DNA from: Sporobacter sp963663605
Lineage (GTDB): Bacteria > Bacillota > Clostridia > Oscillospirales > Oscillospiraceae
DNA length: 64,000 bases
NCBI GenBank assembly: GCA_963663605.2
Contig: CAXXVF010000002.1
Coordinates: 2,170,001-2,234,000 of the forward strand
Direction of reading: 5' to 3'
The notes under the pieces: model-generated
What the model was told of the DNA's origin: nothing
The model's input: only the letters and a program-made list of their open reading frames with translations
The model's database searches: none
Position numbers and translations under genes: made by a program
In this document: positions 1-7,817 of the stretch, one piece after another
Position numbering within the stretch: the stretch's first letter is position 1
Layout: the number at the start of each line of letters is the position of its first letter

Positions 1-643
1 GGAGCACTTTAACGGTGCCGACGCCGGCATTGACCATCGGCTCAACAGCCAGTGTCATACCTCGCAGAAGCCGCGCCCCATGACCGGGGTTCCCATAATT
101 GGGTACCTCCGGCTGCTCGTGCAGCTCTGCGCCGACACCATGCCCAACGTAGTCCCGGACTACCGAGAATCCGTTTGATTCGACATAGTCTTGTACCGCG
201 TGCGATATGTCGGAAACCCTATACCCTTCGCGGGCATACCGGATACCTTCGAAAAAGCTCTGCTTCGTAACGGAAATAAGCCTTTTTACTTTTTCGCCGA
301 CAGTACCGACAACAAACGTCGCGGCACAGTCCCCGATATAACCGTCTTTCGTCGCTCCGACGTCAATACTGATGATATCGCCGTCTTTAAGCATCGTATT
401 ATCCGGTATACCGTGGATCACCTGTTCGTTTACCGAAGTACAGACGCTCGCTGGAAATCCTCCGTAATTGAGGAATGTGGGCGCTGCGCCTTCGGAAATA
501 ATGAATTTGTGGACTTCCCGGTCGATCTGTTTTGTCAATACGCCGGCCGTCGCCATTTCCCCTGCTAAGGCACGGGCAGCCGCGGCAATTCTGCCGGCAC
601 GGCGCATAAGATCAATTTCTCTGGTTGATTTTATCTTGATCAT
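1..643 (-). CDS. map: Methionine aminopeptidase type I, partial (C-terminus beyond window)
   Basis: Cotranslational removal of the initiator Met by a dinuclear-metal peptidase. The minus strand reads MIKIKSTREIDLMRRAGRIA from the ATG at 641-643 and continues through SVNEQVIHGIP, the metal-ligand stretch SIDVGATKDGYIGD (the two Asp ligands) and GHGVGAELHEQP (the His ligand region) to VEPMVNAG near base 30. These are the hallmark blocks of Map. The start lies one base after the adk stop, so translation is probably coupled. It is the last gene of the ribosomal operon inside the window, and infA/rpmJ would be expected next. Only the extreme C-terminus is missing. Confidence 0.95.
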   Translation of the reverse strand, partial: MIKIKSTREIDLMRRAGRIAAAARALAGEMATAGVLTKQIDREVHKFIISEGAAPTFLNYGGFPASVCTSVNEQVIHGIPDNTMLKDGDIISIDVGATKDGYIGDCAATFVVGTVGEKVKRLISVTKQSFFEGIRYAREGYRVSDISHAVQDYVESNGFSVVRDYVGHGVGAELHEQPEVPNYGNPGHGARLLRGMTLAVEPMVNAGVGTVKVL

Positions 644-644
644 G

Positions 645-1277
645 TCAGATCCCCAGGGCCTTGAAAATGGCTTCGGTGGTGGCCTCGATTGTCGGCTGGT
701 TGTTAACTGCTATCAATTGTCCTAATGACAGGTAATAATCTTTCAAAGGTTCTGTTTCCTCATGAAATACTTTCAGCCGCTGCTTAACCGTTTCCGGCTC
801 ATCATCTTCTCGGATTGTCAATGCACCGCCACAGTTGTCGCAAATACCTTCTTTTTGCGGCGGCGCTGATACAACATGAAAAGTTGCCCCACAGGATGCG
901 CAGGTCCTTCTTCCTGTCATGCGTTTTCCGATCTCACTGTCTGAAATCTCAATTGAGAGGGCAGTATCAACTTCAATCCCCGCTTTTTCAAGCGCCTCAG
1001 CCTGACTCAAAGTCCTCGGCATACCGTCAAGTATATATCCGTTCTCACAGTCTTTTTCCTTCAGTCGTTCTCTGATGATACTCATTATAAGCTCGTCTGG
1101 AACAAGCTGTCCGGAATCAATGATTGCCTTCACCTGATTTCCGACAGCCGTTCCGGTTTTAACGGTTGCTCTTAATAGATCACCAGTTGAAATCGTTGGA
1201 AGTAAAAGCCTGTCACTGAGGATTTTAGCCTGTGTGCCTTTACCCGCACCCGGAGCTCCCAATAAGACCAATTTCAA
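645..1277 (-). CDS. adk: Adenylate kinase (zinc LID type)
   Basis: Converts ATP + AMP to 2 ADP in the cytoplasm. 210 aa. The P-loop GAPGAGKGT is at residues 7-15, followed by the NMP-binding region (STGDLLR, about 30-36) and the DGMPRT block (84-89). The LID carries four cysteines (C126, C129, C146, C149) in a Cys-x2-Cys...Cys-x2-Cys pattern, the structural zinc site typical of Gram-positive adenylate kinases. It sits between secY and map, the usual Firmicute order, with 12 bases after secY and 1 base before map. Complete. Confidence 0.97.
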   Translation of the reverse strand: MKLVLLGAPGAGKGTQAKILSDRLLLPTISTGDLLRATVKTGTAVGNQVKAIIDSGQLVPDELIMSIIRERLKEKDCENGYILDGMPRTLSQAEALEKAGIEVDTALSIEISDSEIGKRMTGRRTCASCGATFHVVSAPPQKEGICDNCGGALTIREDDEPETVKQRLKVFHEETEPLKDYYLSLGQLIAVNNQPTIEATTEAIFKALGI

Positions 1278-1289
1278 AGCGGAAACCTC

Positions 1290-2588
1290 CTACTCCAGGA
1301 ATCCCTTGTAATGACGCATGAGCATCTGCGCCTCAATTTGTCTGAGTGTGTCGAGCGCAACGCCGACGACGATGATGACAGATGTGCCTCCGATGGATAT
1401 GCCCAACGCGGCAGCATCGGCAGACAGCATGCTGATAATGATCGGCGAAAGCGCAATAACAGCGAGATACAGCGCCCCAAACATCGTGATCTTGTTGAGC
1501 ACCTTCTGGATAAACTCCGAAGTTGCCTTGCCCGGACGGAACCCGGGTATGAACCCGCCGTTCTTTTTCAGGTTGTTTGACACTTCTATGGGGTTAAACT
1601 GAATCGTCGAATAGAAATATGCAAAGAATATGATAAGCAGGAAATAGATCACAGCGTATATCACCGAATTAGTGTTAAACGCATTGATAAACCAGCTGTC
1701 CTGCCATTTCGGCACAAAGGCCGCAACCGTTGCAGGCATTGATGCGATCGACTGCGCGAAGATAATCGGCAGAACGCCGGACATATTGACCTTCATGGGC
1801 AGATGCGTCGACTGTCCGCCGTACATCTTACGCCCGACAACACGTTTAGCATACTGCACCGGTATTCGCCGCTCGGATTGCGTAACGATGACGATGAGAA
1901 TAATGATCGCCAGCGCGCCAAGGAGCAGCAGCGCCAAAGCCCACCAAGCCAGCGAGCCGGATGAAACGCTCGAGATCATCGTGGCAAGGTTGTTCGGGAA
2001 ACGGGAGACAATACTGACGAACAGTATGATCGATATACCGTTTCCGATACCGAATTCGGTGATCTGTTCGCCCATCCACATGAGCAGGCAGCTGCCTGCC
2101 GTAAAGGACGCGATGATAACGATCGCCGGCCAGATACCCGTGCCGTCGGCCGTCAGCATCGAAACGCCGTTCGTACCGTTTTTTATAAGAATGTAATAGC
2201 CGAAGCCCTGAATGATAGCAATGGCCAATGTTGAAAAGCGCGTTATTTTTTCAAGCTTCTTCTTGCCCTCTTCGCCGCCTTCTTTCTGCAGACGTTCAAG
2301 AGCTGGGATAGCGATTGTCAGAAGCTGTATGATGATAGATGCGTTGATATACGGCTGGATGGATAACGCGAAGATTGTCGCCCGAGAAAACGCGCTGCCC
2401 GACATGACGTTGTACAGTCCCAATACCGTATTCTGCAGCCCGTTGAAATATTCTTCGAGCAGGTTCGTGTCAACATACGGAACTGGTACGGCATTTCCCA
2501 GCCGGTACAGCAGCAGGATAAAAAGCATAAAAACAAGCTTTTTTCGGATATCTTCAACTTTCCATGCGTTTCGTATCGTCTGAAGCAC
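1290..2588 (-). CDS. secY: Preprotein translocase subunit SecY
   Basis: Central pore of the Sec translocon in the cytoplasmic membrane. 432 aa, the usual length, with about ten hydrophobic segments. The N-terminus MLQTIRNAWKVEDIRKKLVF and the blocks PYINASIIIQLLT and GIGNGISI are characteristic. The start is GTG and abuts the rplO stop with no gap; the Shine-Dalgarno (GAGGTGATATAG) lies inside the last codons of rplO, which decides this start and implies coupled translation. The stop is TAG. It is the usual spc-operon member after rplO. Confidence 0.97.
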   Translation of the reverse strand: MLQTIRNAWKVEDIRKKLVFMLFILLLYRLGNAVPVPYVDTNLLEEYFNGLQNTVLGLYNVMSGSAFSRATIFALSIQPYINASIIIQLLTIAIPALERLQKEGGEEGKKKLEKITRFSTLAIAIIQGFGYYILIKNGTNGVSMLTADGTGIWPAIVIIASFTAGSCLLMWMGEQITEFGIGNGISIILFVSIVSRFPNNLATMISSVSSGSLAWWALALLLLGALAIIILIVIVTQSERRIPVQYAKRVVGRKMYGGQSTHLPMKVNMSGVLPIIFAQSIASMPATVAAFVPKWQDSWFINAFNTNSVIYAVIYFLLIIFFAYFYSTIQFNPIEVSNNLKKNGGFIPGFRPGKATSEFIQKVLNKITMFGALYLAVIALSPIIISMLSADAAALGISIGGTSVIIVVGVALDTLRQIEAQMLMRHYKGFLE

Positions 2589-3029
2589 CTATATCACCTC
2601 AGCCTTTCCGCCTGCGGCTTCGATCTTTTCTTTTGCCGACTCAGAAAAAGCGGAGGCCAGGATGGTCAGTTTTTTTGTGATGGTGCCGTTGCCTAAAATC
2701 TTAACGCCATAGGGGCATTTTGAAATGACACCGGCCGATAAAAGCTCCTCTGAGCCGATTTTAGCGCCGTCTTCAAAAATATTGAGCGCCGACACATTTA
2801 CGGCCACAAGAGGCTTTGCGAAAATATTGTTGAAACCCCTTTTGGGAACACGCCTTGCCAACGGCATCTGGCCGCCTTCAAAGCCGATACGGACGCCGCC
2901 GCCCGAACGCGACTTCTGGCCTTTATGGCCGCGTCCGGCCGTTTTCCCGTTGCCTGTCCCGGGACCTCTGCCTTTGCGCTTCGCCGTACGCGTCGTCCCT
3001 TTTTCGGGGGTGAGATCGTGTAAACTCAT
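2589..3029 (-). CDS. rplO: 50S ribosomal protein uL15
   Basis: Large-subunit protein, 146 aa, normal length. The N-terminal Gly/Lys-rich rRNA-binding arm reads GRGPGTGNGKTAGRGHKG, the family signature, followed by the globular C-terminal domain. The TAG stop touches the secY GTG start. It lies 12 bases after rpmD in the spc part of the operon. Confidence 0.97.
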   Translation of the reverse strand: MSLHDLTPEKGTTRTAKRKGRGPGTGNGKTAGRGHKGQKSRSGGGVRIGFEGGQMPLARRVPKRGFNNIFAKPLVAVNVSALNIFEDGAKIGSEELLSAGVISKCPYGVKILGNGTITKKLTILASAFSESAKEKIEAAGGKAEVI

Positions 3030-3041
3030 GCTGGCGCCTCC

Positions 3042-3221
3042 TTACTCTTCTGTTACGGAGATAAGATAGCCAATCTTCGCGATCTTACCTCTTGTCTGCG
3101 GATTATCCGGCTGCACCGTTTCGCTGCCGATTTTGGAGAGCCCCAAGGATTTGGCTGTGGCGACATGGCTTTTAATCCTGCCGCTGAGGCTCTTTTCAAG
3201 TTTGATCTTTAAATTTGCCAT
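3042..3221 (-). CDS. rpmD: 50S ribosomal protein uL30
   Basis: Small large-subunit protein, 59 aa from MANLKIKLEKSLSG. The ATG at 3219-3221 is preferred over an upstream in-frame TTG (3225-3227) because the AGGGGG ribosome-binding site is about nine bases before the ATG and too close to the TTG. The ferredoxin-like L30 fold is indicated by KSLGLSKIGS and the C-terminal KIGYLISVTE. It sits between rpsE and rplO as usual. Confidence 0.95.
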   Translation of the reverse strand: MANLKIKLEKSLSGRIKSHVATAKSLGLSKIGSETVQPDNPQTRGKIAKIGYLISVTEE

Positions 3222-3234
3222 AAACAAGCGCCCC

Positions 3235-3756
3235 CTAACCCTGTATCTCTTCTACGCTTTTTCCTCTTGTCTTAGCGACCTGGGCGGCGTCGCGAAGCGA
3301 CCTGAGGCCGACCATCGTTGCCGCTACGACGTTTTGAGGATTGTGGGAACGCAGACACTTTGTTTTGATATCACTGATTCCGGCTGCCTCAACGACAGCG
3401 CGAACTGCGCCGCCGGCAATAACGCCGGTACCGGCCGGAGCCGGCTTCAAAAGGACTCTTCCCGCGCCGAACGCGCCGATAACCTCGTGTGGTATCGTCG
3501 AGCCCGACAGCGTGATCGTTACGACGTTTTTCTTAGCGTCGTCAATGCCTTTTCTGATCGCTTCGGATACTTCTCCCGCTTTTCCGAGACCGAATCCGAC
3601 GCGTCCTTTGCCGTCACCGACGACACACAGGGCCGCGAACTTGAAAATCCGTCCGCCCTTGACTGTCTTGGAAACACGGTTTAAGGAAACGACCTTTTCC
3701 GTGAACTCAGACGGAACTTCTTCTCTTCTGTTGTCTCTTCTGTTATTGTAAGCCAC
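3235..3756 (-). CDS. rpsE: 30S ribosomal protein uS5
   Basis: Small-subunit protein involved in decoding fidelity and the mRNA entry site. 173 aa. It contains the double-stranded-RNA-binding-like N-terminal domain (EKVVSLNRVSKTVKGGRIF, VGDGKGRVGFGLGKA) and the C-terminal domain (APAGTGVIAGGAVRAVVE, SHNPQNVVAAT). Length and order (after rplR, before rpmD) are normal. Confidence 0.97.
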   Translation of the reverse strand: MAYNNRRDNRREEVPSEFTEKVVSLNRVSKTVKGGRIFKFAALCVVGDGKGRVGFGLGKAGEVSEAIRKGIDDAKKNVVTITLSGSTIPHEVIGAFGAGRVLLKPAPAGTGVIAGGAVRAVVEAAGISDIKTKCLRSHNPQNVVAATMVGLRSLRDAAQVAKTRGKSVEEIQG

Positions 3757-3773
3757 GTTGTTTCCTCCCCCCG

Positions 3774-4133
3774 TTAAATTTTCAGGCCGCCCTCGCGGGC
3801 TCCGTCTGCCAGTTCTTTGACGCGTCCGTGATAAACAAATCCGCCGCGGTCAAATACGACCGTTTCGATACCTTTTTCCTTGGCGCGTTTCGCGATCATC
3901 TGACCGACCTTCTTTGCGCCTTCCTTGTTCCCTCCGGAACCCTCAAAGTCCTTTTCAACCGAGGAAGCCGAGCAGATCGTAGCCTTGTTGACATCGTCTA
4001 TAACCTGAACATAAATGTGTCTTCCGCTGCGGAACACGTTGAGCCTGGGGCGCTCCGGCGTGCCCGAAATCTTGCTTCTGACTCTTTTGTGGCGCTTTTG
4101 GCGCTGCTTCTTTGTATCCGGTCTTTTAATCAT
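3774..4133 (-). CDS. rplR: 50S ribosomal protein uL18
   Basis: 5S-rRNA-binding large-subunit protein, 119 aa. It has the basic N-terminus (MIKRPDTKKQRQKRHKRVR), the core motif RPRLNVFRSGRHIYVQVIDD, and the C-terminal VVFDRGGFVYHGRVKELAD. It lies 15 bases downstream of rplF and 17 bases upstream of rpsE. Confidence 0.97.
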   Translation of the reverse strand: MIKRPDTKKQRQKRHKRVRSKISGTPERPRLNVFRSGRHIYVQVIDDVNKATICSASSVEKDFEGSGGNKEGAKKVGQMIAKRAKEKGIETVVFDRGGFVYHGRVKELADGAREGGLKI

Positions 4134-4148
4134 CTAGGCACACCTCCT

Positions 4149-4694
4149 TTAAGCTTTAATACCGCTCTTGCCTTCTTTGCGGCGAACGACTTCGTTTGCA
4201 TATCTGATGCCTTTGCCCTTATATGGCTCAGGCGGTCTCTTCTTTCGGACATCGGCCGCAAACTGCCCGACAATCTGCTTGTTGATGCCGCTGATGACGA
4301 TCTTGTTCGGCGCAGGCACGTCGATCTGAACGTCATCGGTCTCCTCGACGATAACCTGATGAGAAAAGCCGATGTTCATCACGAGCTTCTTGCCGTCTTT
4401 TGTTGCCTTGTAACCAACGCCGCTGATTTCGAGTTCTTTTTTATACCCGTCCGTAACGCCGGTGACCATGTTGGCGACAAGTGACCTGGACAGCCCGTGC
4501 AAAGACCTGTGGGCAGGCATATCGGACGGGCGTATAAACGTTACTTCTCCGCCGTTGATCTCGACTTTTATTTCGGGATTCAGCGCAGTCTCAAGCGTAC
4601 CCTTAGGGCCTTTGACCGTTACGACGTTGTTATCGGAGATTTTTATATCAACACCCGATGGTATGGCGATCGGGGTTCTTCCAATTCTTGACAT
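4149..4694 (-). CDS. rplF: 50S ribosomal protein uL6
   Basis: Large-subunit protein near the factor-binding site, 181 aa, with the two tandem alpha/beta domains of the family. It starts MSRIGRTPIAIPSGV and ends with the conserved KKRPPEPYKGKGIRYANE block near the C-terminus. It is 12 bases downstream of rpsH. Confidence 0.97.
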   Translation of the reverse strand: MSRIGRTPIAIPSGVDIKISDNNVVTVKGPKGTLETALNPEIKVEINGGEVTFIRPSDMPAHRSLHGLSRSLVANMVTGVTDGYKKELEISGVGYKATKDGKKLVMNIGFSHQVIVEETDDVQIDVPAPNKIVISGINKQIVGQFAADVRKKRPPEPYKGKGIRYANEVVRRKEGKSGIKA

Positions 4695-4706
4695 TCCCTC
4701 TCCTCC

Positions 4707-5102
4707 TTACCACACGAATGCAAGGACTTCGCCGCCGACATGTGCCGCTCTGGCTTTCTTGTCGGTCATGACGCCCTTGGATGTTGAAATGATAGCGATG
4801 CCAAGTCCCTTCAGGACCTGAGGCAATTCATTCGCGCCGGCATACATGCGCAGGCCGGGCTTGGACACGCGGCGAAGGCCGGCGATAGCCCGTTCGTTAC
4901 CGTTGTATTTTAATGATACCTTAATAACGCCTTGGATGCCGTCGCTGATGATTTGAAAGTTCTTTATATAACCTTCCTCAAGAAGAATCTCGGCAATTGC
5001 TTTTTTCATATTGGAAGCCGGGATGTCAACAGTGGCATGCTTTGCCGCACTGGCATTGCGTATGCGCGTTAGCATATCGGCAATGGGATCTGTTATCTGC
5101 AT
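4707..5102 (-). CDS. rpsH: 30S ribosomal protein uS8
   Basis: Small-subunit assembly protein binding helix 21 of 16S rRNA; in E. coli it also represses the spc operon. 131 aa. It starts MQITDPIADMLTRIRNA and ends with the signature ISTSKGVMTDKKARAAHVGGE. It has its own strong ribosome-binding site (AAGGAGG). Unlike every other junction in this operon it is separated from the gene before it (rpsN) by 351 bases. Confidence 0.97.
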   Translation of the reverse strand: MQITDPIADMLTRIRNASAAKHATVDIPASNMKKAIAEILLEEGYIKNFQIISDGIQGVIKVSLKYNGNERAIAGLRRVSKPGLRMYAGANELPQVLKGLGIAIISTSKGVMTDKKARAAHVGGEVLAFVW

Positions 5103-5453
5103 AGGTCTTCCTCCTTATTAGAGTTACAGACTTAAGCCTGTTTTCGTGACGAGGTTCCCGTTTCAGTCCATAGTCGCTTTTAATCGGGCCTTTCGCCATC
5201 GGTCATGCCTATTTTTGGTATATTTAGAGTATATGCGGGAGTTTATTATCAGGCGGCCGGCGTTTTATTCGCAAGACCGCGAGATGAAGTATTTCGGTAA
5301 TTTACCAGGACGCCATAGCGGCCCAGAAAATTTTCCGCAGTCGAAGCGTGGCCGAATTACCAGCGGCTTAGGGAAATTTTCGTCAGGCGATATCGAACGG
5401 CCGCCGCTGTATCTGTTATGCTGCAAGGCCGTAAGATGAAGCATGGCGGAATT
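5103..5453 (-). other. Atypical 351-base spacer between rpsN and rpsH
   Basis: No credible gene is present. The spacer contains a diverged copy of the rpsN 3' end and its flank (5283-5314 against 5435-5466, 26 of 32 bases identical by eye). It also has two short modules, GGAAATTTTCGTC (5372-5384) and CTGCAAGGCCG (5421-5431), which occur fused together upstream of dusB at 23987-24011. This reads as repeat-derived DNA inserted or expanded inside the operon. No convincing terminator was seen, so readthrough into rpsH is likely. Confidence 0.6.
5283..5314. repeat. 32-bp imperfect direct repeat, copy 1
   Basis: Begins GATGAAGTATTTCGG and ends ACCAGGACGCC. It matches copy 2 at 5435-5466, which begins GATGAAGCATGGCGG and ends ACCAAGACGCC, at 26 of 32 positions. 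Copy 2 contains the rpsN stop codon, so copy 1 resembles a decayed rpsN tail. Weaker similarity continues some 15-20 bases to lower coordinates. Confidence 0.7.
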
Positions 5454-5466
5454 TTACCAAGACGCC
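5435..5466. repeat. 32-bp imperfect direct repeat, copy 2 (overlaps end of rpsN)
   Basis: Partner of the repeat at 5283-5314. It spans the last codons and the TAA stop (5454-5456) of rpsN. Confidence 0.7.
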
Positions 5467-5639
5467 TTTCTGACGCCGGGGATCTGGCCCTTATACGCCA
5501 GATTGCGGAAGCATATACGACAGATACCGTAATCTCTCAGATACGCATGCGGCCGGCCGCAGATTTTACAGCGGTTGTATTTTCTGGTGGAGAACTTGGC
5601 GTCTCTCTGCTGTTTTAATATCATTGCTTTTTTAGCCAT
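5454..5639 (-). CDS. rpsN: 30S ribosomal protein uS14, zinc-binding type
   Basis: 61 aa, the short zinc-containing S14. Cys-x2-Cys pairs KCKIC-like (RCKICG) and CRICF flank the central loop, and it ends GQIPGVRKASW. The zinc form is standard in Firmicutes, and a second zinc-free S14 may exist elsewhere in the genome. It lies between rplE and the unusual spacer before rpsH. Confidence 0.97.
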   Translation of the reverse strand: MAKKAMILKQQRDAKFSTRKYNRCKICGRPHAYLRDYGICRICFRNLAYKGQIPGVRKASW

Positions 5640-5653
5640 GTGCTTTCTCCTCC

Positions 5654-6196
5654 CTATGCCTGGATGAACGGAGCGCCTAGGAGCTCCAAGAGCTCTTTAG
5701 CCTCTTCATCGGTCTTGGCCGTCGTACAGATGGCGATATCCATGCCCCGGATCTTCTCGATTTTATCGTAGTCGATCTCAGGGAATATAAGCTGTTCCTT
5801 GACGCCGAGGGCATAGTTGCCTCTGCCGTCAAACGCGTTTGCTGAAATGCCGCGGAAGTCACGCACACGCGGAAGCGCAACATTGAACAGCCTGTCGAGG
5901 AACTCCCACATTTTTTCCTGTCGGAGCGTCACCTTGACGCCGACAGGCATGCCTTCACGGAGCTTGAAGTTGGCGACCGATTTGCGTGCCTTCGTGACAA
6001 TGGCTTTCTGACCTGTGATGGCTGAGATGTCTTTGACAACGGCATCTAAAGCCTTGACATTGTCGCGCGCGTCGCCGCAGCCGACATTGACAACGATCTT
6101 TTCAAGCTTCGGTATCTGCATAACGCTCTTATAGCTGAATTTCTTCATCATAGCCGGAGCGACTTCTTCCTGATACTTTTTTTTCATTCTTGTCAT
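5654..6196 (-). CDS. rplE: 50S ribosomal protein uL5
   Basis: 5S-rRNA-binding protein of the central protuberance, 180 aa. Key blocks are IPKLEKIVVNVGCGDA near the N-terminus, ITGQKAIVTKARKSVANFKLR in the middle, and RDFRGISANAFDGRGNY with the C-terminal GMDIAICTTAKTDEEAKEL. It lies between rplX and rpsN. Confidence 0.97.
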   Translation of the reverse strand: MTRMKKKYQEEVAPAMMKKFSYKSVMQIPKLEKIVVNVGCGDARDNVKALDAVVKDISAITGQKAIVTKARKSVANFKLREGMPVGVKVTLRQEKMWEFLDRLFNVALPRVRDFRGISANAFDGRGNYALGVKEQLIFPEIDYDKIEKIRGMDIAICTTAKTDEEAKELLELLGAPFIQA

Positions 6197-6214
6197 TAAA
6201 AAGCTGCTCCTTCC

Positions 6215-6523
6215 CTAAATTTCCGCGCCGCATTTTTTGCAGACGCGTACCTTGGAGCCATCCTTGGCGGTGCCATGGGCAGTCCTAGTCGGTTTATTGC
6301 ATTTTGGGCATATACGCATGACCTTGCAGGCGTAAATCGGGGTCTCTTTCTTAATGATTCCGCCGGGGTCTCCCTGCTTGCGGGGCTTTTTATGCCGTTT
6401 TGCCATGTTGATGCCTTCAACGATCACTTTACTGTCTTTCGGCAGCGCACCGATGACCTTGCCCTCTTTGCCCTTATCCTTACCGGACAGCACGATGACT
6501 GTATCGTTTTTTCTGATATCCAT
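6215..6523 (-). CDS. rplX: 50S ribosomal protein uL24
   Basis: Assembly-initiating large-subunit protein, 102 aa. It contains the KOW motif (VIVLSGKDKGKEGKVIGAL) and four cysteines in CPKCN and CKKCG pairs near the C-terminus, a zinc-ribbon-like arrangement seen in many Gram-positive L24 proteins. It follows rplN by 13 bases. Confidence 0.96.
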   Translation of the reverse strand: MDIRKNDTVIVLSGKDKGKEGKVIGALPKDSKVIVEGINMAKRHKKPRKQGDPGGIIKKETPIYACKVMRICPKCNKPTRTAHGTAKDGSKVRVCKKCGAEI

Positions 6524-6536
6524 ACGCTTATCCTCC

Positions 6537-6905
6537 CTATATTACTTCGGGAGCAAGCGACAGGATCTTCATATAGTCCTTGTCGCGGAGCTCTCTGGCA
6601 ACAGGCCCGAAGATACGGGTGCCCCTGGGATTTTTATCTTCCTTGATCAATACGGCCGCGTTCTCGTCAAAGCGAACATACGTCCCGTCGGCACGGTGAA
6701 CGCCTTTAGCCGAACGCACGATGACCGCCCGGACTACTTCGCCTTTTTTAACGGTTCCACCCGGGGCCGCTTTTCGGACGGACGCAACGATGACATCGCC
6801 GATGTTGCCGTATTTTCTTTTTGATCCGCCGAGTACGCGGATGGTCTTAATTTCTTTGGCGCCGGTGTTGTCGGCGACCTTCAGATATGTTTCCTGCTGT
6901 ATCAT
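6537..6905 (-). CDS. rplN: 50S ribosomal protein uL14
   Basis: 122 aa, the invariant family length. It starts MIQQETYLKVADNTGAK, contains the signature GGTVKKGEVVRAVIVRSAKG, and ends KILSLAPEVI. It lies at the subunit interface (B8 bridge). It follows rpsQ by 12 bases. Confidence 0.97.
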   Translation of the reverse strand: MIQQETYLKVADNTGAKEIKTIRVLGGSKRKYGNIGDVIVASVRKAAPGGTVKKGEVVRAVIVRSAKGVHRADGTYVRFDENAAVLIKEDKNPRGTRIFGPVARELRDKDYMKILSLAPEVI

Positions 6906-6917
6906 ACTGTCGCCTCC

Positions 6918-7181
6918 TTACTTTGCCTTTTCAATAATCTCAACGAGTCTCCAGCGCTTATCTTTAGACAGCGGGCGGGTCTCCATAACGCGTACTCTGT
7001 CGCCGATCCCGCACTCGTTTTTTTCGTCATGTGCTTTGAGTTTATATGTTCTCTTGATAATTTTCTTATACAACGGATGTTTAACGCGGTCTGCTACGGC
7101 CACGACGATCGTCTTATCCATTTTATCGGATACAACCTTGCCGACCCTAGTCTTCCGGGAAGCGGTTCTCATTTCACTCAT
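6918..7181 (-). CDS. rpsQ: 30S ribosomal protein uS17
   Basis: 87-aa OB-fold small-subunit protein. The core is RVGKVVSDKMDKTIVVAV, with HPLYKKIIKRTYKLKAHDE and GDRVRVMETRPLSK. It lies between rpmC and rplN, spacing 14 and 12 bases. Confidence 0.97.
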   Translation of the reverse strand: MSEMRTASRKTRVGKVVSDKMDKTIVVAVADRVKHPLYKKIIKRTYKLKAHDEKNECGIGDRVRVMETRPLSKDKRWRLVEIIEKAK

Positions 7182-7195
7182 CTGCCTTACCCTCC

Positions 7196-7390
7196 TTACT
7201 GCTCGAGCTGTTTCTGGCGAATAATGGTTTTGACTCGGGCAATATCCTTTTTGACTTGGGCGATTTTCAACGGATTATCGAGCTGATTTGTCGCGTGCTG
7301 CATCCTTAAAAAGAAGAGATCTTTCTTCAAATCGGTAAGCTTCTCCTCCAGTTCGGTATCGGAGAGTTTACGTACCTCGTTTGCCTTCAT
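7196..7390 (-). CDS. rpmC: 50S ribosomal protein uL29
   Basis: 64 aa helical protein at the tunnel exit that helps dock SRP and trigger factor. The true start is the ATG at 7388-7390 (MKANEVRKLSDTELEEKL), one base after the rplP stop; the longer frame upstream is the out-of-frame 3' end of rplP. It ends with the family's VKKDIARVKTIIRQKQ helix. Confidence 0.95.
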   Translation of the reverse strand: MKANEVRKLSDTELEEKLTDLKKDLFFLRMQHATNQLDNPLKIAQVKKDIARVKTIIRQKQLEQ

Positions 7391-7391
7391 C

Positions 7392-7817
7392 TTATTCACC
7401 ACCTGTCTCGGTCTCGCGCTTGACAAATTTCGTCTTAAGCGGCAGTTTGTGTCCGGCAAGGCGGATCGCTTCGCGCGCGGCTTCCTCGGAAACGCCGGCA
7501 ATCTCAAACAAAACCCTGCCGGGCTTTACGACTGCGACCCAGTATTCCGGGGAGCCCTTACCGGAGCCCATGCGTGTCTCAGCGGGCTTTGAAGTAACCG
7601 GCTTGTCGGGAAAAATCTTGATCCACACTTTGCCGCCGCGCTTTGTATAGCGCGTCATGGCGATACGGGCCGCTTCTATCTGGTTGGACGTCACCCAGGA
7701 CGGTTCCATTGCCTGCATGCCGTATTCGCCGTAGGTCACAGTATTGCCGCGCGTGGCCTTGCCCTTCATGCGGCCTCTCATAACCTTGCGGTATTTAACT
7801 CTTTTCGGTAAAAGCAT
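7392..7817 (-). CDS. rplP: 50S ribosomal protein uL16
   Basis: 141 aa. It starts MLLPKRVKYRKVMRGRMKG, contains WVTSNQIEAARIAMTRYTKRGGK and the signature RMGSGKGSPEYWVAVVKPGR. It stabilises A-site tRNA accommodation. The start follows the rpsC stop directly, and its stop is one base before rpmC. Confidence 0.97.
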   Translation of the reverse strand: MLLPKRVKYRKVMRGRMKGKATRGNTVTYGEYGMQAMEPSWVTSNQIEAARIAMTRYTKRGGKVWIKIFPDKPVTSKPAETRMGSGKGSPEYWVAVVKPGRVLFEIAGVSEEAAREAIRLAGHKLPLKTKFVKRETETGGE

